A stretch of DNA of 64,000 nt from Bacillota bacterium (lineage in GTDB: Bacteria > Bacillota > Clostridia > Acetivibrionales > Acetivibrionaceae): assembly GCA_023398495.1 (NCBI GenBank), contig JAEWSG010000117.1:1-64000 (forward strand), given 5' to 3'. The notes below the pieces were generated by a model that worked only from the letters and a program-made list of their open reading frames with translations, searched no databases and was not told the DNA's origin. The position numbers and the translations under genes are program-made. This document shows, piece by piece, positions 24,544-33,521 of the stretch (the first letter of the stretch is position 1; every line of letters starts with the position of its first letter).

Positions 24544-27426
24544 TTACCAAATTGGATCATCAATAAATTTAGTCATTTCCTCATTTCCGTCATTGATAAC
24601 AAACTCATGTGATCTAACTGCTTCTTCAACATCTCCGAAAGCCCAATGCCCATTAGGCATATCAGGAAAAGAACTTGTTACATTTGTCAATGGTCCTCTG
24701 TAGAGCATGTGGTTTATCATAACAACTGCTTCTTGTCTCAATATCTTCTTCTGTGGTTTGAAAGAACCGTCAGAGTAGCCTGTTACTATTTTGTATCTTG
24801 CGATCTCTTCTATATTACCTTGTGCCCAATGATTCTCAATATCATTGAACGTATATTCCAAAGGCACTTCTTCACTAGTTCTTGAAATCTTCAAGTAGTT
24901 CGCAATTACTGTTGCAAATTCTGCTCTAGTTATCGGAACGTCCGGATTAAAGTGAGTACTGTCAACACCTTTAAATAACCCAATCTGAACAGCTGCATAT
25001 ATGTGATTTTCTGCCCAAAATCCTTTAGCAACATCTACAAATTTTGTGGTATTATTAATCTTCAAATCTTTAAGATCCATTATTCTAGCAAAGATAACTG
25101 CTGTCTCTGCACGAGTTATATTTCTCTCACCCTTGAATGTGTTGTCCGGATAACCTAGTATATATCGTGTATGTCTTTGTGTATATCTATTTGAATAAAC
25201 CATAACGTCAAGCTTTGATTCATCATCGTATGTATTTGATAATTCTACTCCTGATGTTCCGATACTAGCCACAACATTCTTTATAACCTCTGCCTCATTG
25301 ATTTTTGAGGTCTGTACTTTAATTTTCATCTGACCGCTCTTCTTTGCTGCAAGATCTCCGATATTCCAAACAATTTTACTTGATAATACCTTGCCATTTG
25401 CCGCATCCACAACCTCCATATCATCGGCAAGCTTAAAATCAACCTCTATGTCAGGAATTGTATACTCTGTCTTATTTGCATACTTTATTGTAAATGTAAT
25501 TTCGTCTTTCTCCTCAACCTTAGTTACATCTGCCTCTAGTGCGATACCTAAATCAGCTGAAGCACCGGAACTACTCGGTATTTCATCACCTTCAACAGTA
25601 ATTGTCACTTTATCGGTGTCAGTAAGACTTCCGTCTGATACAGTCAATGTAATTACATGTGTTCCATCTTCAAGTAATACCTTTGGTTTAACCTTTGAAC
25701 CAATTACTTTTCCAGATTCATCTTCCCATGAGTAAGTTAATGAGTCATCATCCGGGTCATATGATTTACTACCGTCTAAGGTAATCTCTGCCACTCCATC
25801 ATAGGTCTGTACTGTTTTGTCTGATCCTGCATCAGCTACAGGACGGGAATTCCCAATTGATGAAGCTTTGCTTATATCTATTATTACAGAATCCGTATCA
25901 CTCAAATCTCCATCTGATACTGTCAGCTTAATCTTATGTCTTCCAACAGGTAATTCAACCTTTGGATTCTCTCCTGTAGCTATTTTATTTTCATCCTCAT
26001 CTGTCCATTTGTAAGTCAAGTCATCTCCATCAGGATCTGTTGATTTACTTCCGTCTAAAGTAACTGTAGATTTTGTACCTGTAGTTATCTTTTCTTGGTC
26101 AGTACCAGCATTTGCTGCAGGTTCTCTGTTATCATCTGCATCTTTAATCTCTATAATTACTGTATCTGTATCACTCAATTTACCATCTGAAACCGTCAAT
26201 TTAATTTTATGTACTCCAACAGGCAACTCTACTTGTGGTTTTACAGTTGATGCAATTCTGTCACCGTCTTCATCTGTCCATCTATAGGTAAGTGTATCTC
26301 CATCAGGATCTGTGGACTTACTTCCGTCTAAAGTCACTGTAGCTCTTGTACCTGAAGTAGTCTTAGTCTGATTGCTACCTGCATTAGCTACAGGTGCTGC
26401 ATTTGACTTTGATTCTTCTTTTACTTCAACCTCAACTTTATCGGTATCTGAACCTTCTCCATCTGATACAGTTAATGTAAAAGTGTGAGTTCCTACTGGT
26501 AAGGTAATTGTAGGTTTAACATCTCTGCTAACTATATCTCCATCTCCATTTTTCCATATATAGCTCAATTCACCGCCATCTGGATCTTTTGATCCACTTC
26601 CATCAAGCTTAACTGATACTGTCTTTGAACTAGTTTTTAGACTTATGTCGTCTCCTGCATCTGCAATCGGTGCTTTATTTGTCTTTTCATCTGCTGAAAC
26701 CAGACTAATATTTGTGGATATCTTTAAATTAGATTCTGTAATGTGTCTTTCTGCAAAGAACAAATCTAAAGTACATTCATCACCGTCATTAAGATTCATT
26801 GAGCGTTTATAATCATCCATATTGATATTTTTAGTCTGCGCCTCATGTATACCGCCCATATCGCCAACAATCTTTTTATTTACAAACAGCCAAACATCAT
26901 CGTCTCCGATTATATTAAACTTTAATCCCGATTTAAAAATGAACTTAGCGTGTAGCTCTAGAGTAAAATGATAGTTTTTATTGTTCTGATAATTTCCAAA
27001 GCCCTTATTGTTAATTGGGAAGAATCCGTCTGTTAATGTAGAATCAAAAGTGTACAAAGATCCTGACTTTTTTAAGACTAAATCATAAGGGATATTAATA
27101 TTCTTGTCTGTGTCATGATACCAATCGTAAAATGAATCGGCACTTGTAATAATCTTCACAGAATAACCAGATGAAGCATAAACTGGAGTATTGTCGGAGC
27201 CTAAATTAGCTTTAACCGCTCCGGTTGTACTTGTATTAAAGTATTTTTCGTTTTCAAAATCCGGATGATTTCTTTCAGGATATCTAGAATTTACAGGGTC
27301 AAAATCACGTATAGTACATCTTATAATATAGGAATCATCTTCTGCACCATAGGAAGTAATAGAAAAAATGCAACATAGATTGAACACTAGCATTAAAGCT
27401 AGAATTAGAGAAATAGATCTTTTCAT
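24544..27426 (-). CDS. Fibro-slime/PKD/DUF11/SLH surface protein
   Basis: The 960-residue secreted protein starts with a signal peptide (about residues 1-27). A fibro-slime/PA14-like domain (about 30-245) has the GDDDVWLFVNKKIVGDMGGIHEAQ signature. Four PKD-like repeats of about 90 residues (about 250-625) each carry LDGSxSxDPDGDxLxYxWxD and LPVGxHxxxLTVSDGxxSDTD. A DUF11-like domain (about 640-735) comes next, and three S-layer homology motifs (about 750-945, YILGYPDNTFKGERNITRAE, HFNPDVPITRAEF, GYSDGSFKPQKKILRQEA) would bind pyruvylated secondary wall polymer. A cell-surface adhesion or carbohydrate-binding role is plausible; no enzyme is visible. The two middle PKD repeats are nearly identical. 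Confidence 0.85.
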   Translation of the reverse strand: MKRSISLILALMLVFNLCCIFSITSYGAEDDSYIIRCTIRDFDPVNSRYPERNHPDFENEKYFNTSTTGAVKANLGSDNTPVYASSGYSVKIITSADSFYDWYHDTDKNINIPYDLVLKKSGSLYTFDSTLTDGFFPINNKGFGNYQNNKNYHFTLELHAKFIFKSGLKFNIIGDDDVWLFVNKKIVGDMGGIHEAQTKNINMDDYKRSMNLNDGDECTLDLFFAERHITESNLKISTNISLVSADEKTNKAPIADAGDDISLKTSSKTVSVKLDGSGSKDPDGGELSYIWKNGDGDIVSRDVKPTITLPVGTHTFTLTVSDGEGSDTDKVEVEVKEESKSNAAPVANAGSNQTKTTSGTRATVTLDGSKSTDPDGDTLTYRWTDEDGDRIASTVKPQVELPVGVHKIKLTVSDGKLSDTDTVIIEIKDADDNREPAANAGTDQEKITTGTKSTVTLDGSKSTDPDGDDLTYKWTDEDENKIATGENPKVELPVGRHKIKLTVSDGDLSDTDSVIIDISKASSIGNSRPVADAGSDKTVQTYDGVAEITLDGSKSYDPDDDSLTYSWEDESGKVIGSKVKPKVLLEDGTHVITLTVSDGSLTDTDKVTITVEGDEIPSSSGASADLGIALEADVTKVEEKDEITFTIKYANKTEYTIPDIEVDFKLADDMEVVDAANGKVLSSKIVWNIGDLAAKKSGQMKIKVQTSKINEAEVIKNVVASIGTSGVELSNTYDDESKLDVMVYSNRYTQRHTRYILGYPDNTFKGERNITRAETAVIFARIMDLKDLKINNTTKFVDVAKGFWAENHIYAAVQIGLFKGVDSTHFNPDVPITRAEFATVIANYLKISRTSEEVPLEYTFNDIENHWAQGNIEEIARYKIVTGYSDGSFKPQKKILRQEAVVMINHMLYRGPLTNVTSSFPDMPNGHWAFGDVEEAVRSHEFVINDGNEEMTKFIDDPIW

Positions 27427-27934
27427 AGAATTAGCTCCTTACATAATTATTTATAAAATTTCGAGTAATAACTCAAAAATTCAGTCAACAATACGATACA
27501 ACATAAAATACAACTGCGAATTAATTTAAACTTGAGAAAAATGAGAAAAATAAGAAAAATGCGAAACCAAAGCCCCTAACTGTAAATAAAATAATTAACG
27601 AAACGTTCTAATAACCTTTATCTTAGTTACATTATAAGACTAATATTCAAAAATTACAATGTAATATATTCATGTTTTACAATACTTTTTTCTCATTTAA
27701 TACCTTTATATCATCCATCACATTATTTAGCTTTCTGTCCCAGTTACTTCTGCAATAAGTACTCCATTTGCTCGTGTTAAGTGTGAAGATTATAAATACA
27801 GTTTTATCAACAATTAAATTTAAAAAGTAATTATAACGGTCTTTAGTATACCCAAAAGACTTAGATGCTATTTTATGTATGACAGAAAGCTACTTGCAAA
27901 ACTAAAATGGATATTATTTTGGATATTTTTTGAT
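27427..27934. other. AT-rich intergenic stretch without a recognised element
   Basis: This stretch contains no supported ORF, terminator or promoter that I would stand behind. A short purine run (GAAAAATGAG, GAAAAATAAG, GAAAAATGCG near 27537-27565) is locally repeated. The adjoining bases from 27935 form a family 2 repeat. Confidence 0.6.
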
Positions 27935-28028
27935 TTTAGTAAAGTTAAAATTAAAGGATGTTTTTCATCTAAATTAGACAACATTTGGGTGATATATATA
28001 TATTTAACTTTAGAGTACGTTATCTATA
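27935..28028 (+). repeat. Intergenic palindromic repeat family 2, copy b
   Basis: It shares AAATTAAAGGATGTTTTTCATCTAAATTAGA and the TTTAACTTTAGAGTACGTTATCTATA end with the other three copies; its left arm is degraded. It touches the stop codon of the deacetylase gene at 28031. Confidence 0.75.
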
Positions 28029-28030
28029 TC

Positions 28031-28867
28031 TCATATTTCTATCGTTGAACCTGCTTCTATTTCAATAATATCACCGGAATGTTCAAACCATATCTTTATA
28101 TCAGATGGGTTTCTTACCCTTTTACCGTCAACACTGAATATTAAGCGTTTGTATGCTTGAATATATTCATAAATTTCTATATTTGTTGCATACCAGATGT
28201 CTTCTCGGTCACCTGCAAACTTCGCAAACTCATCGATCACATTCCAATTGTTATCAGCTTCAAATTCATAGCTGTGTCCCCATAAATAAAACAAATATGG
28301 TTCCCGTTTAACTTTATCCTCTACAAACTTTTTTGCCAAACTCTGAAGTTCAGGTGATTTATGATGGCAAGTTGCTGTTAATTTCATCCAATTGGTAGGG
28401 ATTCTGAAATCATTTGTTGAAATTACTGTTCTAGCATAGACAATACCGCATAACCGAAGAACAGAAATAACCTTGTCATTCATTGTTCCATAAGGATATG
28501 CCATCCCACGAACAATTGTACCAAATTGCCTTTCAAGATTTTCTCTGTCTTTTATTATTTCATGAACAACCATACTGTCAGGCAACTGTTCTAAAAATGG
28601 GTGAGTTAACGAGTGCACCGCAACTTCATGTTCTGAATTCTTAAAAGTTTGCGTTGCCTGTTTTTCGGTCATTCTTCGGTGAACTTCACCCTTTTTATAC
28701 ACCGTGCCTTCCATTGAATATAATCCACTGTTTAAATTAAATGTACCTTTTATACCGTACTTGTTTATGATTTCAACCAGCTTGATATCCTGCTCTACTC
28801 CGTCATCATAACTCAAGGTAAGGGACTTGGTTCTTCCACCTGGAAATCTTAAAAAAATTTTTGCCAT
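28031..28867 (-). CDS. Polysaccharide deacetylase (NodB homology) family protein
   Basis: The 278-residue protein has the NodB/CE4 pattern: SLTLSYDDGVEQDIKLVEIINKYGIKGTFNLNS (motif 1, two Asp), EVAVHSLTHPFLEQL (motif 2, H-x-x-x-H metal ligands), and RGMAYPYGTMND (motif 3). There is no signal peptide, which is unusual for peptidoglycan or chitin deacetylases and suggests a cytoplasmic substrate, or cell release by another route. About 40 C-terminal residues form an extra beta-rich tail (SVDGKRVRNPSDIKIWFEHSGDIIEIE). RBS GGAG 9-10 nt before ATG. The final codons abut a family 2 repeat. Confidence 0.83.
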   Translation of the reverse strand: MAKIFLRFPGGRTKSLTLSYDDGVEQDIKLVEIINKYGIKGTFNLNSGLYSMEGTVYKKGEVHRRMTEKQATQTFKNSEHEVAVHSLTHPFLEQLPDSMVVHEIIKDRENLERQFGTIVRGMAYPYGTMNDKVISVLRLCGIVYARTVISTNDFRIPTNWMKLTATCHHKSPELQSLAKKFVEDKVKREPYLFYLWGHSYEFEADNNWNVIDEFAKFAGDREDIWYATNIEIYEYIQAYKRLIFSVDGKRVRNPSDIKIWFEHSGDIIEIEAGSTIEI

Positions 28868-28919
28868 TATATTTTAGCTCCATAAAAATTTAAATTCTAC
28901 TTTGTGGGTTGCTCTCACT

Positions 28920-29429
28920 TTACCATTTTTCAAAGTGTAGCCTTTCCTCATTAAATCGCTCTTTAGTCGTTCTCTCTTCCGCTTTATATCCAATAGCAAT
29001 CATACCGACCGGAATAATATGTTGGGGAATATTGAGCAGTTGGCCGATAGGTTTAGACCTCGAACTAATTGGGTATAGACTGAGCCAAACAGCTCCTAAC
29101 CCCAAACCATGAGTAGCCAATAGCATGTTCTCTATTGCAGCTGAACAGTCTTCTACCAAAAATCCGGTTTTCTCCTGTTTAGTTTTGTCTCCACACACAA
29201 CAATACAACAAGCTGCACCCGGTAGCATTTTTGCATAGGGATGTTTTTGTGAAATTTTTATAAGCATTTCCTTATCTTTTATTATTACAAAATGCCAAGG
29301 TCGTTGATTTGTAGCAGAAGGTGCGTAAAATCCCGCTCTTAGAATACTTCTCAAGGTGTCTTCATCAATATCCTTGTCTGTATATTTACGAATACTTCTT
29401 CTTGTATAAATAGCCTCTAGTACATCCAT
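28920..29429 (-). CDS. Nitroreductase family flavoprotein
   Basis: The 169-residue protein has the FMN-binding nitroreductase features: N-terminal AIYTRRSIRKYTDKDIDED, ILRAGFYAPSATNQRPWHFVIIKDKE, and GLGAVWLSLYPISSRSKPIGQLLNIP with IPVGMIAIGY. Family members reduce nitro compounds, quinones or flavins using NAD(P)H as homodimers. The specific substrate is not predictable. AAGGAG lies about 10 nt before the ATG; no operon partner. Confidence 0.88.
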   Translation of the reverse strand: MDVLEAIYTRRSIRKYTDKDIDEDTLRSILRAGFYAPSATNQRPWHFVIIKDKEMLIKISQKHPYAKMLPGAACCIVVCGDKTKQEKTGFLVEDCSAAIENMLLATHGLGLGAVWLSLYPISSRSKPIGQLLNIPQHIIPVGMIAIGYKAEERTTKERFNEERLHFEKW

Positions 29430-29555
29430 TATACCAAGTCTCCTTTTCCATTAATCTATTTTTATTGAGCATTTATTCTTACTTGTTTATTAAGCACTCT
29501 TATTTTTGCACTAAGTATTGTTTATTTAGTCTATACCTATAGCTTTTCACTAAAA

Positions 29556-30947
29556 CTATTGTTCTGCTGGAAACACCTTAATCATACCCAGAATTAATTT
29601 TCTCATATATGCCAAATCAATAGCATTAAGTTTTCCATTTCCATCAACATCTGCAATAATCTGCCTATTCTCCGCAAGCTTGCCACCATTCATTCCAAGC
29701 AGATGTTTTATTAATAGTGCACAGTCAATTGAATTTACTTCGCCGTTTTCATTTATATCTCCGAGTTTTACCGAGCTTTTCTCAATTATCCCAAATGGCT
29801 GTGTCAGTGTTATACCTCCAATACCTTTTATTTGTGCCCTAATATAGGTATTAATCCTATCTTCATAGTTATTGAGATCTATACTTTCACCGTAAGCAAT
29901 AACCTTACCGTCTGCAATCCACTCTACTGTATCATAGTTTTCTCCTACTATAGCTATCGAGTTTTCATATTGATTAACATTGATATTTTTAATAACAGGA
30001 AAAGTCACATTGTCAGTACCGGTTGAATAATCTTTCAAAGGCTCATTTGTCTTCGAAGCTACCAAATAGAAGGTTCCGTTTTCCATTGAATAACGAATGT
30101 TTTCTTCTGAATTTCCAGGCATAAGCATCATATTGAAATTATACCCTGTACCTGTCATAAAATGGGTATCATCGTTTGAAAATCCCCATACCTGACGGTT
30201 AGGCATTGTGCCCATAAGGATATGGTCCCAAATCTTTCTGAAACTTTCCCTGTTTCCATAGTTGGCGTTAAAAACCTCATGACCGACACAGGACGGATAT
30301 CTCAAAAACAAATCAATATATTGATTAACATATTTGGTCCCAATTTCAGTAATCTGATCACCGTCAAAGCACTGATTGCTGTTTGCATCTCCACCGGGAT
30401 GATTTATGTGTGAAATACCGCCTAATTCTTCACATTTTGCTATTTTACTCTCTATTGTGGCATCGCTTCCATTGATAAAATCTGCCCAGTATGTATTAAC
30501 ATGATCTAATACCGACTGTTCTGTTGTAAAAGGTATACCTATCATTCCTCTTCCATTTCTGTCATTACCTGAATTAATTTCGTCCAACCGCTCACTTGTA
30601 AGATATGTACCAGGATTTCTGTCTGTTCGAACCCAGGTGCTATTTAAAATATCGTGATCGGTAATTGCAGCAATGTCATAGCCTTTCCTATAGCAATCTT
30701 CGAGCATTTCTTTAGGAGACTGCAAACCATCAAATTCAGTTGTGTGCATATGAAGACATGCTTTGTATTGACCAAAGGAATGCCAGTCAACTGTCCTATA
30801 AGGATTTATTATTTCAAAATCCCTGACAACATCAACTGATTGTGCAGCATTTGCAATATACGTAATTCCTGAATTGCAGAAAGTACACGAAAATATAAGT
30901 GTACCGATCAGGTAATTTAAAACTTTTCTTTTAATTCTACCATACAT
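29556..30947 (-). CDS. Secreted dockerin-bearing PHP-domain protein
   Basis: The 463-residue product has a signal peptide (hydrophobic core about residues 12-30), then a PHP-type metal-dependent phosphoesterase domain (about 55-310). Its KACLHMHTTEFDG supplies the H-x-H ligands; AAITDHDILNS and GGISHINHPGGDANS follow. A beta-sandwich linker (about 320-385) leads to a type I dockerin (393-463; loops GDINENGEVNSIDC and ADVDGNGKLNAIDL). PHP enzymes act on phosphoesters of nucleotides, histidinol phosphate or polyphosphate, so its place in a cellulosome is unexpected. The ligand pattern looks intact enough for metal binding, but the substrate is unknown. Confidence 0.85.
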   Translation of the reverse strand: MYGRIKRKVLNYLIGTLIFSCTFCNSGITYIANAAQSVDVVRDFEIINPYRTVDWHSFGQYKACLHMHTTEFDGLQSPKEMLEDCYRKGYDIAAITDHDILNSTWVRTDRNPGTYLTSERLDEINSGNDRNGRGMIGIPFTTEQSVLDHVNTYWADFINGSDATIESKIAKCEELGGISHINHPGGDANSNQCFDGDQITEIGTKYVNQYIDLFLRYPSCVGHEVFNANYGNRESFRKIWDHILMGTMPNRQVWGFSNDDTHFMTGTGYNFNMMLMPGNSEENIRYSMENGTFYLVASKTNEPLKDYSTGTDNVTFPVIKNINVNQYENSIAIVGENYDTVEWIADGKVIAYGESIDLNNYEDRINTYIRAQIKGIGGITLTQPFGIIEKSSVKLGDINENGEVNSIDCALLIKHLLGMNGGKLAENRQIIADVDGNGKLNAIDLAYMRKLILGMIKVFPAEQ

Positions 30948-31036
30948 AATATCCCCCTAGTGCTTTTTTAATGATAAGGTACTGGTCTATTATATCAAAA
31001 AAATTTAACATATTACATTCTAAATAAAAAAACAAA

Positions 31037-31075
31037 GGAGCAGATACAAAACCCCGAGTTGGTCTTTTGTTCTCC
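31037..31075 (-). terminator. Terminator downstream of ppiB
   Basis: A stem GGAG...ACAAAA (31037-31052) pairs with TTTTGTTCTCC (31065-31075), followed by a T-run on the minus strand (complement of the A-rich 31022-31036). Confidence 0.65.
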
Positions 31076-31114
31076 TCGCTTTTATAAATACACTTCCCTA
31101 TAAACCTATGAAGG

Positions 31115-31648
31115 TTACATTACTTCCGGAGCACTAAATTCTTTCCCGAAAAGTTCAACCGTTACTTTTTTCATCTTTTGGGGCTCCAAGGGTTTGTCTG
31201 ATCTGTCTCTCTTTACTGAAACTATCTTATCAGCCACTTCCAATCCCTCAACAACCTTTCCAAACGCGGCATATTCTCCATCTAAGTGCGGAGCATCATT
31301 TACCATGATAAAAAACTGAGATCCGGCTGAATTTCTATCACGTGATCTAGCCATTGACAGAACACCCTTAGTGTGCTTAAGATCATTTTTAAATCCGTTG
31401 GAAGCAAATTCACCCCTGATTGAATACCCGGGTCCGCCAATGCCAATCCCCTCGGGATCGCCACCTTGTATCATAAACCCCGGTATAACTCTGTGAAATA
31501 TAATTCCATTGTAAAAACCCTTGTTAACAAGTGATATAAAACTATTAACGGTATTTGGAGCAATATCAGGGTACAACTCTGCCCTCATTATTGCACCGTC
31601 CTCCATCTCAATTGTAACAACCGGATTTCTGTTTTCTGTGTTTTCCAT
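31115..31648 (-). CDS. ppiB: Peptidyl-prolyl cis-trans isomerase, cyclophilin type
   Basis: The 177-residue protein has the cyclophilin core FHRVIPGFMIQGGDPEGIGIGGPGYSIRGEF, HTKGVLSMARSRDRNSAGSQFFIMV and HLDGEYAAFGKVVEG, with the catalytic Arg in FHRV. There is no signal peptide, so it assists folding in the cytoplasm. ATG 31648 has AGGGAGG 8 nt upstream. It follows trmD by 27 bp in the same direction and may be read through from the ffh-trmD block. Confidence 0.93.
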   Translation of the reverse strand: MENTENRNPVVTIEMEDGAIMRAELYPDIAPNTVNSFISLVNKGFYNGIIFHRVIPGFMIQGGDPEGIGIGGPGYSIRGEFASNGFKNDLKHTKGVLSMARSRDRNSAGSQFFIMVNDAPHLDGEYAAFGKVVEGLEVADKIVSVKRDRSDKPLEPQKMKKVTVELFGKEFSAPEVM

Positions 31649-31675
31649 GCATGTATCCTCCCTAATTTTAAGATG

Positions 31676-32440
31676 TTATTTATTATTATAGCCTGTTTTT
31701 TTTCTTTCCAACTCTTTTAAAATTTCCTCTATAAGTTTTTTATCCTCTTTGCCCGGTTCAAATTTTGAGAATAAATCAGGCCTTTTTATATATGTTCGTT
31801 TAATAGCCTCTTTTCTTCTCCACCTTGTTATATTTGCATGGTGTCCTGACAACAGCACATCAGGTACAACACGGGTATTAAACTCTACAGGCCTTGTATA
31901 TTGAGGATACTCCAAAAGACCATCGTAATGTGATTCCTGCGAGTAAGATTCTTCACTTGACAAAACCCCTGGTATCAACCTGCTTACTGAATCTATAAGT
32001 ACCATTGCAGGCAATTCTCCGCCGGTAAGTACATAATCGCCTATAGATAATTCCTCGTCAACAATTTCTTCAATTATTCTTTCGTCTATTCCCTCGTAAT
32101 GACCGCACAGCAAGAGAAGATGCTTATGTGCAGACAGTTCCTTTACGACTTCCTGGGTAAGAGTCCTTCCTTGTGGGCTTAGGTATATTACTTTGGGTTT
32201 GTATTCTAGGTCTTTCACAACAGAAAGGTAGGCATCATAAATAGGCTGAACTGTCATAATCATGCCCCCTCCGCCTCCGTAGGGGTAATCGTCGGCCTTT
32301 TTGTGCTTGTTTGCTGAAAAGTCTCTTATGTTTACTGCATTAATCTCAATTATGCCGCTTTCCTGAGCTCTCCCGATAATACTTTCTTTTAAAACAGCAT
32401 CAATTATCTCCGGAAACAACGTTAAGATATCAAACCTCAT
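31676..32440 (-). CDS. trmD: tRNA (guanine-N1)-methyltransferase
   Basis: The 254-residue SPOUT methyltransferase modifies G37 of tRNAs read by CNN-type codons, protecting against frameshifting. Diagnostic segments are MRFDILTLFPEIIDAVLKESIIGRA, DDYPYGGGGGMIMTVQPIYDA, LLLCGHYEGIDERIIE and the knot segment SIGDYVLTGGELPAMVLIDSVSRLIPGVL. The ATG at 32440 overlaps the rimM stop by 11 bp (translational coupling); a longer frame to 32467 would add residues absent from the family. Confidence 0.95.
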   Translation of the reverse strand: MRFDILTLFPEIIDAVLKESIIGRAQESGIIEINAVNIRDFSANKHKKADDYPYGGGGGMIMTVQPIYDAYLSVVKDLEYKPKVIYLSPQGRTLTQEVVKELSAHKHLLLLCGHYEGIDERIIEEIVDEELSIGDYVLTGGELPAMVLIDSVSRLIPGVLSSEESYSQESHYDGLLEYPQYTRPVEFNTRVVPDVLLSGHHANITRWRRKEAIKRTYIKRPDLFSKFEPGKEDKKLIEEILKELERKKTGYNNK

Positions 32441-32954
32441 CATCAACCAACCCTTGCGGTAACTCAACCATGATTTTCCTATCTTTAACAGAAACTTCCT
32501 TTACCACAGATTTCAATGCCGGTATGAGAAGTTCCTTCTTATTTTCATCGCGAACAACGTAAACATCATTGCTTCCGGTTTGAAGTACATCAACTAAAAT
32601 CCCAAGCCTACTATTCTTTTCATCAAAAACTTCACTTTTGATTAAATCACATACAAAGTAAGAATCTTCAGGCAGCTTTACTGCATCTTCCCTGCTTATA
32701 ATTATAAACTTGTCCTTGAACTTTACTGCTTCATCCGCATAATCTATGTCCTTTAGCTTAAGTATCACAAAGTTTTTATGGTACTTTACACTTTCAAAGC
32801 TGTATTTTTGCATATTTTCCGATATTTCTCCAGCTATGAAAGCAGACTTTAATTTATTAAATCTCTTTGGATCGTCAGTTAAAGGTACTACTTTAATTTC
32901 ACCTTTTACACCATGTATATTTACAATTTTACCGACTTCGAGATACTCTATCAT
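32430..32954 (-). CDS. rimM: Ribosome maturation factor RimM
   Basis: The 174-residue 16S processing factor binds S19 and acts on the 30S head. N-terminal domain EYLEVGKIVNIHGVKGEIKVVPLTDDPKRF, C-terminal PRC-barrel YFVCDLIKSEVFDEKNSRLGILVDVLQTGSNDVYVVRDENKKELLIPAL. The order khpA-rimM-trmD is that of most Firmicutes (a ylqD homologue is missing here). ATG with GGTGGTG about 8 nt upstream. Confidence 0.95.
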   Translation of the reverse strand: MIEYLEVGKIVNIHGVKGEIKVVPLTDDPKRFNKLKSAFIAGEISENMQKYSFESVKYHKNFVILKLKDIDYADEAVKFKDKFIIISREDAVKLPEDSYFVCDLIKSEVFDEKNSRLGILVDVLQTGSNDVYVVRDENKKELLIPALKSVVKEVSVKDRKIMVELPQGLVDDEV

Positions 32955-33141
32955 TAATTAACACCACCATTTATGTAAATTAGAACATATACTATAATTT
33001 CATTTATTCCCATATATCAAGGAGAAAATTCCTCCAAATAAAAACTCCGGGGTATCGAGCCCCTACGTTTTTACCTCTTTCAAGACCTTCGAAAGAGGTT
33101 AAATAAAATATGGACAAGAGTATATCTCCTGCCCACATTTA

Positions 33142-33372
33142 CTATTGTAGTATTTCTACAGATACTCTTATATTTTCTTTTATTGCTGCTGCCTTCACAA
33201 CTGTCCTTATAGCCTTTGCAATTCTACCTTGTTTTCCTATAACTTTACCCATATCGTCTTTTGAAACTTTCAGCTCAAGAATCATTGACTTTTCGCCTTC
33301 AACTTCATTAACAAAAACATCTTCCGGGTAATCTACCAAGGCTTTGGCAATTGTTTCGAGAAGTTCTTTCAT
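33142..33372 (-). CDS. khpA: KH-domain RNA-binding protein KhpA (YlqC)
   Basis: The 76-residue protein is a single KH domain with the GxxG loop IGKQGRIAKAIRTVVKAAA. KhpA pairs with KhpB (Jag) in Gram-positives and influences cell elongation and RNA-level regulation. It lies between rpsP and rimM as usual; a family 3 repeat is inserted in the gap to rpsP. Confidence 0.92.
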   Translation of the reverse strand: MKELLETIAKALVDYPEDVFVNEVEGEKSMILELKVSKDDMGKVIGKQGRIAKAIRTVVKAAAIKENIRVSVEILQ

Positions 33373-33443
33373 AATATTCTACCTCCCGTTATTTTACCCT
33401 TTATTTTGTCACGAGTGTTGATTAACAATTTTGTTAATTAACA

Positions 33444-33508
33444 AAAAACATAGGATGTGCATTTTACATAATTCATTTCTAGAAATGAATTATGTTCAAA
33501 AGCACTAG
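33444..33508. repeat. Intergenic palindromic repeat family 3, copy b
   Basis: It differs from the 18620-18685 copy at only a few positions; the hairpin CATAATTCATTT/AAATGAATTATG with CTAG at the apex is perfect here. It is inserted between rpsP and khpA within one operon, so it must be tolerated in the mRNA. Confidence 0.85.
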
Positions 33509-33521
33509 AATAAAACACTTT

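Noticed and set aside
33073..33099. Hairpin ACCTCTTTC/GAAAGAGGT between rimM and khpA
   Set aside because: A clear stem but without a T-run on the coding (minus) strand, and inside an operon, so not called a terminator.
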